From assembly GCF_016809835.1 (NCBI RefSeq), contig NZ_JAFBIL020000001.1, forward strand, positions 372,001 through 436,000: a stretch of 64,000 nucleotides of DNA. Direction: 5' to 3'. This stretch comes from Massilia soli. GTDB lineage: Bacteria > Pseudomonadota > Gammaproteobacteria > Burkholderiales > Burkholderiaceae_D. The notes under the pieces are model-generated. The model searched no databases. It saw only the letters and a program-made list of their open reading frames with translations, and was not told where the DNA came from. The stretch's first letter is position 1; the number at the start of each line of letters is the position of its first letter. Of this stretch, positions 1 through 12,323 are shown piece by piece. The position numbers and the translations under genes were made by a program.

Positions 1-2118
1 GTCTTCTACTTTGAGCTGGTCCATCATGGCCTTGCCGACTTCGTCCGAGGTCTTGCCCCAGATGTCGACGACCTTGTTGTAACGCTCGCCGGCGGTCACC
101 AGACCCGAAGCGTACTGCTGCTCGATCTGCTTGACTTCCGATTCGGCCGAGGCGATCAGGCCAGCTTTCTGGTCAGGAACCAGCATGTCGTCGACGCAGA
201 TCGAAATACCTGCGCGCGTCGCCAGGCGGAAACCGGACTGCATCAGCTTGTCGGCGAACACCACCGTGGCACGCAGGCCGCACTTGCGGAACGACGTGTT
301 GATCAGCTTCGAAATCTCTTTCTTCTTCAGGGCGCGGTTCAGTACGGCAAACGGCAGGCCCTTCGGCAGGATTTCGGACAGGATCGCACGGCCAACCGTG
401 GTTTCGTAGCGCGTGACGGTGCGCTCGAACTCGTCGGTTTCGGCGTTCTTCGGGAACTCGACGATACGCACGGTGATGCGGGTGGTCAGTTCAACTTCCT
501 TGTTGTCGTAGGCACGGATGACTTCCGACACGTCAGGGAACAGCATGCCTTCGTTCTTGGCATTGATCGCTTCGCGGGTCGCGTAGTACAGACCCAGCAC
601 GATATCCTGCGAAGGAACGATCGACGGTTCGCCGTTCGACGGGAACAGGATGTTGTTCGACGCCAGCATCAGCGTACGCGCTTCCATCTGTGCTTCGATC
701 GACAGCGGGACGTGGACAGCCATCTGGTCACCGTCGAAGTCGGCGTTGAACGCCGCGCAGACGAGTGGGTGCAGCTGGATCGCCTTGCCTTCAATCAGAA
801 CCGGCTCGAACGCCTGGATACCAAGACGGTGCAGCGTAGGCGCACGGTTCAGCATGACCGGGTGTTCTTTGATGACGTCTTCCAGGATGTCCCAGACCAC
901 TGGTTCCTGGATCTCGACCAGCTTTTTGGCGGCCTTGATCGTCGTTGCCAGACCCATCAGTTCGAGCTTGTTGAAGATGAATGGCTTGAACAGTTCAAGC
1001 GCCATCAGCTTCGGCAGGCCGCACTGGTGCAGTTTCAGCTGTGGACCGACCACGATGACCGAACGGCCCGAGTAGTCGACGCGCTTACCCAGCAAGTTCT
1101 GACGGAAACGACCGCCCTTACCCTTGATCATTTCAGCCAGCGACTTCAGCGGACGCTTGTTGGCGCCGGTCATCGCTTTGCCGCGACGGCCGTTGTCCAG
1201 CAGCGAGTCAACCGCTTCTTGCAGCATGCGCTTTTCGTTACGCGTAATGATTTCCGGCGCGCGCAGTTCCATCAGGCGCTTCAGGCGGTTATTACGGTTG
1301 ATGACGCGGCGATACAGGTCGTTCAGGTCGGAGGTCGCAAAGCGGCCGCCGTCCAGCGGTACCAGCGGACGCAGTTCCGGCGGCAGTACTGGCAGCACTT
1401 CCATGATCATCCAGTCAGGCTTGATGCCCGAACGCTGGAACGCCTCAAGCACTTTCAGGCGCTTGGCGTATTTCTTGATCTTCGCTTCCGACTTCGATTC
1501 CTTCAGCTCCACGCGCAGCGCTTCGGCATCGCGGTGGATGTCGATCGAGCGCAGCAGTTCACGGATGCCTTCGGCGCCCATGAATGCGGTGAAGTCGTCG
1601 CCGTACTCTTCGTACTTGGCGGCGTAGTCGTCTTCCGACATGATCTGGCACTTCTTCAGCGGGGTCATGCCTGGATCGGTCACGACATATGCTTCGAAGT
1701 ACAGCACGCGTTCGATGTCCCGCAGCGTCATGTCGAGGACCATGCCCAGACGCGACGGCAGCGACTTCAGGAACCAGATGTGCGCGGTTGGCGACGCCAG
1801 TTCGATGTGGCCCATGCGCTCACGGCGCACCTTGGCCAAGGTGACTTCAACGCCGCACTTCTCGCAGATCACGCCGCGGTGCTTGAGGCGCTTGTACTTG
1901 CCGCACAGGCACTCGTAGTCCTTGATCGGGCCAAAGATCTTGGCGCAGAACAGGCCGTCGCGCTCTGGCTTGAAGGTACGGTAGTTAATGGTTTCCGGCT
2001 TTTTTACTTCGCCGTAGGACCACGAACGGATTTTTTCAGGGGACGCGAGGCCAATCTTGATGGCGTCGAACGTCTCATTCGTTTGAACTTGCTTGAATAG
2101 ATCGAGCAGTGCTTTCAT
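1..2118 (-). CDS. rpoC: DNA-directed RNA polymerase subunit beta' (5' part, runs off the window)
   Basis: Large catalytic subunit of RNA polymerase. The ATG is at 2118 and about 706 codons are inside the window; the 3' half, including the trigger loop, lies beyond position 1. The N-terminal zinc-binding cysteine cluster is encoded around 1850-1912 (residues about 69-88). The universally conserved NADFDGDQM active-site motif, whose aspartates hold the catalytic Mg2+, is encoded at about 719-746 (residues about 457-466). The gene follows rpoB on the same strand across a 161-base gap that holds a REP-like repeat, unlike the short gap usual in enteric bacteria. Identity is unambiguous; only truncation by the window limits the entry. 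Confidence 0.98.
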   Translation of the reverse strand, partial: MKALLDLFKQVQTNETFDAIKIGLASPEKIRSWSYGEVKKPETINYRTFKPERDGLFCAKIFGPIKDYECLCGKYKRLKHRGVICEKCGVEVTLAKVRRERMGHIELASPTAHIWFLKSLPSRLGMVLDMTLRDIERVLYFEAYVVTDPGMTPLKKCQIMSEDDYAAKYEEYGDDFTAFMGAEGIRELLRSIDIHRDAEALRVELKESKSEAKIKKYAKRLKVLEAFQRSGIKPDWMIMEVLPVLPPELRPLVPLDGGRFATSDLNDLYRRVINRNNRLKRLMELRAPEIITRNEKRMLQEAVDSLLDNGRRGKAMTGANKRPLKSLAEMIKGKGGRFRQNLLGKRVDYSGRSVIVVGPQLKLHQCGLPKLMALELFKPFIFNKLELMGLATTIKAAKKLVEIQEPVVWDILEDVIKEHPVMLNRAPTLHRLGIQAFEPVLIEGKAIQLHPLVCAAFNADFDGDQMAVHVPLSIEAQMEARTLMLASNNILFPSNGEPSIVPSQDIVLGLYYATREAINAKNEGMLFPDVSEVIRAYDNKEVELTTRITVRIVEFPKNAETDEFERTVTRYETTVGRAILSEILPKGLPFAVLNRALKKKEISKLINTSFRKCGLRATVVFADKLMQSGFRLATRAGISICVDDMLVPDQKAGLIASAESEVKQIEQQYASGLVTAGERYNKVVDIWGKTSDEVGKAMMDQLKVED

Positions 2119-2175
2119 GTATCACTCCAGGTGATTGAATTTCTATATTGCGTCTTGCGCCGGCGGGTACCACTG

Positions 2176-2270
2176 CCGTCGCCCCCGCGAAAGCCTCGGC
2201 GGCCCCACGGTGGCCCATCCTGAGCGTGCACATTTGCTCAGCATGGGTTCCCGCCTGCGCGGGAACGACG
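2176..2270. repeat. REP-like inverted element in the rpoB-rpoC gap
   Basis: The right arm (2242-2270) contains a perfect small palindrome, TTCCCGC-CTGC-GCGGGAA, followed by CGACGG. The left arm (2176-2198) is a degenerate copy in opposite orientation. The same arm sequence recurs at 9150-9212 and 23508-23611, so this is a dispersed family. It lies inside the rpoBC transcript, where its hairpin could affect mRNA stability or relative expression; that effect is inferred. Confidence 0.7.
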
Positions 2271-2279
2271 GTGGCGAAC

Positions 2280-6386
<4,107 letters not shown>

Positions 6387-6595
6387 GGACACTCCGTGAG
6401 TGACAGAAAGGATGAGAATTCAGGGATTGCCAGTGACGCCGATTAACGGTTAGAGTCACATGCAAGGCCTCAAGTCTCGCAACTTCGTGCCAGAGGAAAA
6501 AGAGAAAAACTGCTACTGTTACTGCCTACTACTTGCCGCCGGTAACTAGTTACTGCGACATCCGTTACAGGGACGACAAAAGAGCCAAAGCCGCA

Positions 6596-6617
6596 TCCTC
6601 CCCCTTTCGGGAGAGGA
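6596..6617 (-). terminator. candidate attenuator hairpin between rplL and rpoB
   Basis: On the minus-strand transcript this is a stem of nine base positions with one mismatch, closed by a 4-base GAAA loop (6605-6608). It lies about 45 bases after the rplL stop, without a clear U-tract. In E. coli a partial terminator at this place sets the ratio of ribosomal protein to polymerase transcripts. The position suggests the same role here, but the sequence alone does not prove it. The rest of the gap (6387-6595) holds only short GTAACTG/CAGTAAC repeats. Confidence 0.35.
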
Positions 6618-6662
6618 GCGCAAGCTTTGACTCGTGGCGCTGTCCTGCCGCCGGTAGTGCTA

Positions 6663-7037
6663 TTACTTGATTTCTGCTTTCGCGCCAGCGTCTTCCAGCT
6701 TCTTCTTGGCAGCTTCAGCGTCAGCTTTCGACAGGGCTTCTTTAACGGTCTTAGGTGCGCCGTCAACCAGGTCTTTTGCTTCTTTCAGGCCCAGGCCGGT
6801 GATTTCGCGAACTGCCTTAATCACGCCAACTTTGTTCGCGCCGAAGTCGGCCAGAATCACGTTGAACTCGGTCTGCTCTTCAACTGCTGCGCCTGCTGCT
6901 GCGCCGCCAGCTGCTGGAGCTGCCATTGCTGCTGCCGATACGCCGAACTTTTCTTCGAATGCCTTAACCAGGTCGTTCAGGTCCATTACGGACATTTCGC
7001 TAACTGCGTTCAGGATGTCGTCTTTGCTAATTGCCAT
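6663..7037 (-). CDS. rplL: 50S ribosomal protein L7/L12
   Basis: Stalk protein of the large ribosomal subunit that recruits translation factor GTPases; 124 residues, standard length. It shows the N-terminal dimerisation domain (about 1-36), an alanine/glycine-rich hinge (about 38-52) and the C-terminal factor-binding domain with the [16 protein letters not shown] helix. An in-frame start exists upstream at 7049, but the ATG at 7037 has GGAG six bases before it and gives the family N-terminus MAISKDDIL. It lies 56 bases after rplJ, so the two are surely cotranscribed. Confidence 0.98.
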   Translation of the reverse strand: MAISKDDILNAVSEMSVMDLNDLVKAFEEKFGVSAAAMAAPAAGGAAAGAAVEEQTEFNVILADFGANKVGVIKAVREITGLGLKEAKDLVDGAPKTVKEALSKADAEAAKKKLEDAGAKAEIK

Positions 7038-7093
7038 TTGAAACTCCAAATTTGTATGTTTAGTTTAGTAACTTGACGAACAGCGCGCTGCTA

Positions 7094-7624
7094 TTAAGCA
7101 GCTGCGGTTTCTTCGGCTGCAGGAGCAGCTTCCGAACCTTCGCTCTTCTGTGCTGCCAGAGCAGCCAGACCACGTGCAAAGCCCGACACCGGTGCCAGCA
7201 TCACGCCCAACAGCTGCGAGATGAGGATTTCACGGCTAGGAATGCTTGCCAACGCTGCTACAGCTGCTTTATCCAGCTGCTTGCCTGCGTAGTTACCCGC
7301 CTTGATCACGAGCTTGTCGTTGGTCTTGGCGAAGTCGTTGATGACTTTAGCTGCTGCAACTGCATCGTCCGAGATCGAGTAGATCAGCGGGCCGGTCATT
7401 GCGTCAGCCAGGTTGGCGAACTGCGTACCTTCCACAGAGCGACGAGCCAGCGTGTTCTTCAGAACACGCAGGTATACGCCCTGGGCACGCGCCTTGGCAC
7501 GAAGTTGAGTCAAGTGACTAACCTGGATGCCACGATATTCGGCCACGACGATCGTTTGCGCAGATGCTACTTTTGCGGAAACTTCGGCGACGACGGCCTT
7601 TTTGTCATTCAGATTAAGACCCAC
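7094..7624 (-). CDS. rplJ: 50S ribosomal protein L10
   Basis: L10 anchors the L7/L12 dimers to the ribosome stalk and, in relatives, represses translation of its own mRNA. The start is GTG at 7624, preceded by a strong AAGGAGG six bases upstream, giving the typical N-terminus (M)[11 protein letters not shown] and 176 residues. A longer in-frame reading from 7678 would run into the leader and lacks the family N-terminus. The C-terminus is an alanine/glutamate-rich tail that binds L7/L12. rplL follows directly. Confidence 0.97.
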   Translation of the reverse strand: MGLNLNDKKAVVAEVSAKVASAQTIVVAEYRGIQVSHLTQLRAKARAQGVYLRVLKNTLARRSVEGTQFANLADAMTGPLIYSISDDAVAAAKVINDFAKTNDKLVIKAGNYAGKQLDKAAVAALASIPSREILISQLLGVMLAPVSGFARGLAALAAQKSEGSEAAPAAEETAAA

Positions 7625-7913
7625 GGTCAACCTCCTTAAATGATGCGCGGCAAAATCGCCTTGCATCGGTTCGAACAACGGCGTCCGAAGTTAAGAAGTT
7701 CAGACTGAGCGGAGTGACTCACGCAGCATGGACTAACAAAACTTGTTCGGGTACACCATCTGCGTTGGGTGGTCTATTAACCTCCGGCCTGCCTGCTGCC
7801 TTTGGCCCAACGGTCTTTGATTGCCTGCCGGATGTCCTTGCGGACCTCCGGCAGCCCAAAGATGTGCCTCGCGCCCGCGGTGTTCACCACTGGCATGAGG
7901 ACTTGATTCTTTA
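7625..7913 (-). promoter_or_regulatory. rplJL 5' leader, probable L10-binding region
   Basis: A 289-base untranslated gap separates rplA from rplJ. The transcript contains GC-rich stems, among them the pairing of GCCGGAGGTCC with GGACATCCGGC at about 7820-7850. In many bacteria this leader carries the L10-L7/L12 autoregulatory site, often with a local promoter. I infer the same from position and structure, but I did not resolve the kink-turn by eye. Confidence 0.5.
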
Positions 7914-8609
7914 TTACGCAGCCAGCGAGTTGTGGTCGACGCGAACGCCGGCACCCATCGTCGACGAGATCGCGACCTTGCGCAGGTACACGCCCTTCGA
8001 GGTCGTTGGCTTGGCCTTGTTCAGTGCTTCGACCAGGGCAACCAGGTTGCTCTTCAGGTCTGCATCGCTGAACGACTTGCGGCCGATCGTTGCGTGGATG
8101 ATACCTGCCTTGTCGGTACGGTACTGAACCTGGCCGGCTTTCGCGTTTTTCACCGCGGTAGCGACGTCGGCGGTCACGGTGCCGACTTTCGGGTTAGGCA
8201 TCAGGCCGCGTGGTCCCAGGATCTGGCCCAGGGTACCGACGATACGCATGGTGTCTGGCGACGCGATGACGATATCGAAAGGCATGTCGCCGGCTTTGAC
8301 GCGCTCGGCCAGGTCTTCCATACCAACAACGTCTGCACCAGCTGCTTTAGCCTGCTCAGCCTTTTCGCCGGAAGCGAACACAGCGACGCGAACGCTCTTG
8401 CCGGTGCCAGCTGGCAGCACGACGGAGCCGCGCACAACCTGGTCCGACTTCTTCGGGTCCACGCCGAGCTGGATCGCAACATCGATCGACTCGTTGAACT
8501 TGGCGACTGCGAATTCCTTGATCAGTGCAACTGCGCTGTCGAATTCGTACGATTTATTGCGGTCAACCTTGGCCTTCATGGCCTTGACGCGTTTGGACAG
8601 CTTAGCCAT
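7914..8609 (-). CDS. rplA: 50S ribosomal protein L1
   Basis: L1 binds 23S rRNA at the L1 stalk and helps release deacylated tRNA; it is also the translational repressor of the L11 operon in relatives. The 231-residue length is typical. The N-terminus [11 protein letters not shown] and the segments [12 protein letters not shown] and PNPKVGTVT are characteristic. Its ATG overlaps the rplK stop by one base, so translation is probably coupled. Confidence 0.98.
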   Translation of the reverse strand: MAKLSKRVKAMKAKVDRNKSYEFDSAVALIKEFAVAKFNESIDVAIQLGVDPKKSDQVVRGSVVLPAGTGKSVRVAVFASGEKAEQAKAAGADVVGMEDLAERVKAGDMPFDIVIASPDTMRIVGTLGQILGPRGLMPNPKVGTVTADVATAVKNAKAGQVQYRTDKAGIIHATIGRKSFSDADLKSNLVALVEALNKAKPTTSKGVYLRKVAISSTMGAGVRVDHNSLAA

Positions 8610-9040
8610 TAGATACCCTCCACCGTGATGCCCATCGAACGCGCGGAACCGGCGATGATGCGCACTGCGGCATCCATGTCGGCAGCGGTCAGATCCGGCT
8701 GTTTCGTTTTTGCGATTTCTTCAGCTTGCGCGCGGCTCAGCGTACCGACTTTGTCGGTATGTGGCTTCGGCGAACCTTTGGTGATGCCAGCTGCCTTTTT
8801 GATCAGGTAGGTCGCTGGAGGCGTCTTCATCACGAAGGTGAACGACTTGTCCGCGAATGCCGTGATCACGACAGGGATAGGCATGCCAGGCTCGACACCC
8901 TGGGTCTGGGCGTTGAACGCCTTGCAGAATTCCATGATGTTCAGGCCGCGCTGACCCAGCGCTGGGCCGATCGGTGGGGATGGGTTTGCTTTACCAGCTG
9001 GCACTTGCAGCTTGATAAAACCAATGATTTTCTTTGCCAT
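8609..9040 (-). CDS. rplK: 50S ribosomal protein L11
   Basis: L11 is part of the GTPase-associated centre and is needed for RelA activation. It has 143 residues and carries the family N-terminus [20 protein letters not shown] and the C-terminal rRNA-binding domain ([16 protein letters not shown]). It is the first gene of rplKA; the upstream gap to nusG (9041-9216) holds a long palindrome. A GCCCCG/CGGGGC stem at about 9070-9100 lies in its 5' leader. Confidence 0.98.
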   Translation of the reverse strand: MAKKIIGFIKLQVPAGKANPSPPIGPALGQRGLNIMEFCKAFNAQTQGVEPGMPIPVVITAFADKSFTFVMKTPPATYLIKKAAGITKGSPKPHTDKVGTLSRAQAEEIAKTKQPDLTAADMDAAVRIIAGSARSMGITVEGI

Positions 9041-9149
9041 GATGGCTCCTATCTTTGGATGAGTAGTAGCGCCCCGCCGGATACTGCATGACGGGGCTCC
9101 TCTTTTCAGATTCCGCCAACTGGGCGACGCTCTGAATCGGCGCTAAAAC

Positions 9150-9212
9150 CGTCGTTCCCGTGAAAACGGGAACCTATACTCAGCATGGGTTCCCGTTTTC
9201 ACGGGAACGACG
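9150..9212. repeat. perfect 25-bp inverted repeat (REP pair) between nusG and rplK
   Basis: Arms at 9150-9174 and 9188-9212 are exact reverse complements around a 13-base loop. Each arm is itself a small palindrome (TTCCCGT-GAA-AACGGGAA). It ends four bases before the nusG stop codon on the minus strand, so it is transcribed right after nusG. It shares the TTCCCG...CGGGAACGACG pattern with the repeats at 2176-2270 and 23508-23611. It could act as a 3' stabiliser or partial terminator separating secE-nusG from rplKA. Confidence 0.85.
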
Positions 9213-9216
9213 ACGC

Positions 9217-9852
9217 TTAAACCTTTTCTACCTGGCCGAACTCAAGCTCAACCGGGGTGGCGCGGCCGAAGATCGTGACCGATACGCGCACTTTGGACTT
9301 CTCGTAGTTGACTTCTTCGACGTTGCCGTTGAAGTCAGTGAACGGACCATCCTTGATACGCACTTGCTCGCCCACTTCGTACAGCACTTTTGGACGCGGC
9401 TTCTCGACGCCCTCTTGCATCTGCTGCATGATCTTGTCGATCTCGCGCGCCGGGATCGGCGTCGGCTTGTTCGACTTGCCGCCGATGAAACCCGTAACCT
9501 TGGCGGTGTTCTTGACCAGGTGCCAGGTGTCGTCCGTCATTTCCATCTCAACCAGCACATAGCCTGGGAAGAAACGACGCTCGGTGACCGACTTCTGGCC
9601 ATTCTTGACTTCAACAACTTCCTCGACCGGCACCAGGATCTGGCCGAACTTGTCTTGCATGCCGGCGCGTTCGATGCGCTCGGTCAGTGCGCGCATGACG
9701 CTTTTTTCCATGCCGGAATAAGCGTGCACAACGTACCAGCGCTTATTGCTGACTGGGACGCTCATGGGCGCATCTTGCGCCGGGGCGTCGGCTGCTGGAG
9801 CGCCGATCGCCGGAACTTCGTCCGGCGCGGTGTCTTGCACATTTTCGCTCAT
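9217..9852 (-). CDS. nusG: transcription termination/antitermination protein NusG
   Basis: NusG binds RNA polymerase and links it to Rho or to the ribosome. The protein has 211 residues. The NGN domain begins at [17 protein letters not shown] (about residue 38) and the KOW domain carries [17 protein letters not shown]. The first 37 residues form an alanine/proline/aspartate-rich extension absent from the enteric protein. It starts one base after the secE stop, so the pair forms a tight operon. Confidence 0.97.
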   Translation of the reverse strand: MSENVQDTAPDEVPAIGAPAADAPAQDAPMSVPVSNKRWYVVHAYSGMEKSVMRALTERIERAGMQDKFGQILVPVEEVVEVKNGQKSVTERRFFPGYVLVEMEMTDDTWHLVKNTAKVTGFIGGKSNKPTPIPAREIDKIMQQMQEGVEKPRPKVLYEVGEQVRIKDGPFTDFNGNVEEVNYEKSKVRVSVTIFGRATPVELEFGQVEKV

Positions 9853-9853
9853 G

Positions 9854-10240
9854 TTATTTCCAACCCAGAATGACGTCGTATAACAGGAATTGCAGAATCT
9901 TGTCGGTGCCCCACAGGAACATCGCCATCACGACCACGAAGGCAAACACGATGCCGGTGATCTGCATGGCTTCCTTGCGGGTCGGCCAGACCACTTTTTT
10001 GGTCTCGCGAACAGCTTCTTTGGCGAAATTCAGGAAGCCACGGCCAGTTGCCGACATCCACAGGATCAGGACGGCCAACAGCAAACCAGCCACGAGTGCC
10101 CCAGTGGACATCAAAGCTGGTTTGTTCAAGCCTTTCAGGTAAAAGAACCCGACGACCCCTGCAATCGCCGCAACAACTGCCAGCGCGACCTTGAACTTGT
10201 CGTTCGACGTGCTGACAGTTTGCACGGATTGATTAGACAT
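9854..10240 (-). CDS. secE: preprotein translocase subunit SecE
   Basis: SecE is the inner-membrane clamp of the SecYEG translocon. This 128-residue form has three predicted membrane helices (about residues 17-40, 42-63 and 92-120), like the enteric protein. The conserved amphipathic segment [18 protein letters not shown] precedes the last helix. It lies between tRNA-Trp and nusG, the usual order, and shares a transcript with nusG. Confidence 0.97.
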   Translation of the reverse strand: MSNQSVQTVSTSNDKFKVALAVVAAIAGVVGFFYLKGLNKPALMSTGALVAGLLLAVLILWMSATGRGFLNFAKEAVRETKKVVWPTRKEAMQITGIVFAFVVVMAMFLWGTDKILQFLLYDVILGWK

Positions 10241-10274
10241 ACTTTTTGTACTTTCGGTGCCTGCACCAGAACGG

Positions 10275-10350
10275 TGGCAGGGACGGAGGGCATCGAACCC
10301 CCAACCTTCGGTTTTGGAGACCGACGCTCTGCCAATTGAGCTACGTCCCT
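10275..10350 (-). tRNA. tRNA-Trp (CCA anticodon)
   Basis: A 76-base cloverleaf with acceptor AGGGACG/CGTCCCT, discriminator G and an encoded 3' CCA. The anticodon loop CTCCAAA gives anticodon CCA. The T-arm contains GGTTCGATGCC. It sits between tuf and secE, the common proteobacterial location. Confidence 0.98.
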
Positions 10351-10375
10351 ACGTAAAACTTCAGTGGAATCAAGC

Positions 10376-10405
10376 ATTTTACCATCGTAAGGCCGCTGAT
10401 GGCAA
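10376..10405 (-). promoter_or_regulatory. candidate sigma-70 promoter for tRNA-Trp-secE-nusG
   Basis: On the minus strand TTGCCA (10400-10405) is 18 bases from TAAAAT (10376-10381). The tRNA 5' end is 25 bases beyond the -10 box. This would start a transcript separate from tuf. Confidence 0.55.
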
Positions 10406-10444
10406 GGCGCTGATTGCGCCTGGCATGAAACCTGGCGCGGAAGA

Positions 10445-10462
10445 CGGGGCCCGGAAGCCCCG
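10445..10462 (-). terminator. candidate tuf terminator stem
   Basis: About 12 bases after the tuf stop codon the transcript can form a six-bp CGGGGC/GCCCCG stem with a six-base loop. Only a weak U-run (GTCTTCC) follows, so termination here may be inefficient. Confidence 0.4.
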
Positions 10463-10473
10463 CTTTACTACAA

Positions 10474-11673
10474 TTACTTGCCTTCGCTGAGGATCTTAGC
10501 GACAACACCTGCACCAACGGTACGGCCACCTTCGCGGATTGCGAAGCGCAGGCCTTCTTCCATCGCGATCGGGTTGATCAGCTTGACGGTGATCGACACG
10601 TTATCGCCTGGCATGACCATTTCCTTGTCCGCTGGCAGCTCGATCGAGCCGGTCACGTCGGTGGTACGGAAGTAGAACTGTGGACGGTAGTTGTTGAAGA
10701 ACGGGGTGTGACGGCCGCCTTCATCCTTCGACAGAACATAGATCTCGCCGGTGAAGTGGTTGTGCGGCTTGATCGAACCCGGCTTGGCCAGAACCTGGCC
10801 ACGCTCGACGTCTTCACGCTTGGTACCGCGCAGCAGCAGGCCGACGTTGTCGCCAGCTTGACCCTGGTCCAGCAGCTTGCGGAACATTTCCACGCCGGTG
10901 CAAGTGGTCTTGACGGTGTCTTTGATGCCGACGATTTCGATTTCTTCGCCGACCTTGATGATACCGCGCTCAACACGACCGGTAACAACGGTGCCGCGGC
11001 CCGAGATCGAGAACACGTCTTCCACTGGCATCAGGAAGGCGCCATCGACTGCGCGCTCTGGCTCAGGGATGTAGGTGTCGAGGGCTTCAGCCAGGGCGAT
11101 GATCGCCTGCTCGCCCATTGGGCCGGTGTCGCCGTCCAGCGCCATACGTGCCGAACCCTTGATGATTGGCAGGTCGTCGCCTGGGAATTCGTACTTCGAC
11201 AGAAGCTCGCGCACTTCCATTTCGACCAGTTCCAGCAGTTCTGCGTCGTCGACCAGGTCGCACTTGTTCAGGAACACGATGATGTATGGAACGCCAACCT
11301 GGCGTGCCAGCAGGATGTGCTCGCGGGTCTGTGGCATTGGGCCGTCAGCTGCCGAGCAAACCAGGATCGCGCCGTCCATCTGCGCTGCACCGGTAATCAT
11401 GTTCTTGATGTAGTCGGCGTGGCCTGGGCAGTCAACGTGAGCGTAGTGACGGTTTGCGGTCTCGTACTCGACGTGTGCGGTGTTGATGGTAATGCCGCGC
11501 GCTTTTTCTTCTGGTGCTGCATCGATCTGGTCGTAAGCTTTTGCTTCGCCGCCGAATTTCTTCGACAGAACAGTAGCGATCGCTGCCGTCAGGGTGGTCT
11601 TGCCGTGATCAACGTGTCCGATGGTACCGACGTTGACGTGCGGCTTGGTCCGTTCGAATTTACCTTTTGCCAT
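10474..11673 (-). CDS. tuf: translation elongation factor Tu
   Basis: EF-Tu delivers aminoacyl-tRNA to the ribosome. It has 399 residues, with all GTPase motifs visible: GHVDHGKTT (G1), the switch II segment DCPGHADY (G3), NKCD (G4) and SAR (G5). Domains 2 and 3 follow with [17 protein letters not shown] and the C-terminal [13 protein letters not shown]. It lies directly after the tRNA-Tyr/Gly/Thr cluster and before tRNA-Trp, matching the tufB copy of E. coli. A second copy with the str operon is likely elsewhere in the genome. Confidence 0.99.
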   Translation of the reverse strand: MAKGKFERTKPHVNVGTIGHVDHGKTTLTAAIATVLSKKFGGEAKAYDQIDAAPEEKARGITINTAHVEYETANRHYAHVDCPGHADYIKNMITGAAQMDGAILVCSAADGPMPQTREHILLARQVGVPYIIVFLNKCDLVDDAELLELVEMEVRELLSKYEFPGDDLPIIKGSARMALDGDTGPMGEQAIIALAEALDTYIPEPERAVDGAFLMPVEDVFSISGRGTVVTGRVERGIIKVGEEIEIVGIKDTVKTTCTGVEMFRKLLDQGQAGDNVGLLLRGTKREDVERGQVLAKPGSIKPHNHFTGEIYVLSKDEGGRHTPFFNNYRPQFYFRTTDVTGSIELPADKEMVMPGDNVSITVKLINPIAMEEGLRFAIREGGRTVGAGVVAKILSEGK

Positions 11674-11773
11674 TTTAGACTCCTAACGATTTTTAAGATT
11701 GGCCGGCATCTCGCTGATGCCAAGCCCGACTGTCGATTTTGAATTTACTGCGACTTACCTGAATCTTGAATTC

Positions 11774-11848
<75 letters not shown>

Positions 11849-11886
11849 TAATTTGTTGCGATGTAACTCGTGCATTGCAGAATCAA

Positions 11887-11960
11887 TGGAGCGGGTGAAG
11901 GGAATCGAACCCTCGTCGTAAGCTTGGAAGGCTTCTGCTCTACCATTGAGCTACACCCGC
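11887..11960 (-). tRNA. tRNA-Gly (TCC anticodon)
   Basis: A 74-base cloverleaf with acceptor GCGGGTG/CACCCGC, discriminator T and an encoded CCA. The anticodon loop CTTCCAA gives TCC. It is the middle gene of the tRNA-Tyr/Gly/Thr cluster. Confidence 0.97.
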
Positions 11961-11999
11961 GAGGTACTTCACACCACTAACAATTTTCCTACAATATCT

Positions 12000-12084
<85 letters not shown>

Positions 12085-12098
12085 GCGAGGAACCGCAG

Positions 12099-12127
12099 AG
12101 TATGAAGCAAGGTCAAAACATTGTCAA
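12099..12127 (-). promoter_or_regulatory. sigma-70 promoter of the tRNA-Tyr/Gly/Thr-tuf operon
   Basis: On the minus strand a perfect TTGACA (12122-12127) is 17 bases from CATACT (12099-12104). The tRNA begins 14 bases after the -10 box. The GC-rich discriminator (CTGCGG) is typical of stringently controlled stable-RNA promoters. Confidence 0.85.
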
Positions 12128-12323
12128 CAAAATTTGCGGCGTCTTTTCCGTGCTTTTGCTGTCGTCTTGCTTCGGGGCGTGATTGTACCCGCACCCGCCG
12201 CAAGAGCGCAAGGGCAGTTTGTTGTTGCATGTTTTTTTCTCGCCGGCGATTTTTATACCGGCAAAAAATAATGCCCACCGGGCGTGGCGCAAAGGCCACA
12301 GCACCGGGTTGCAGGAACCGCAA

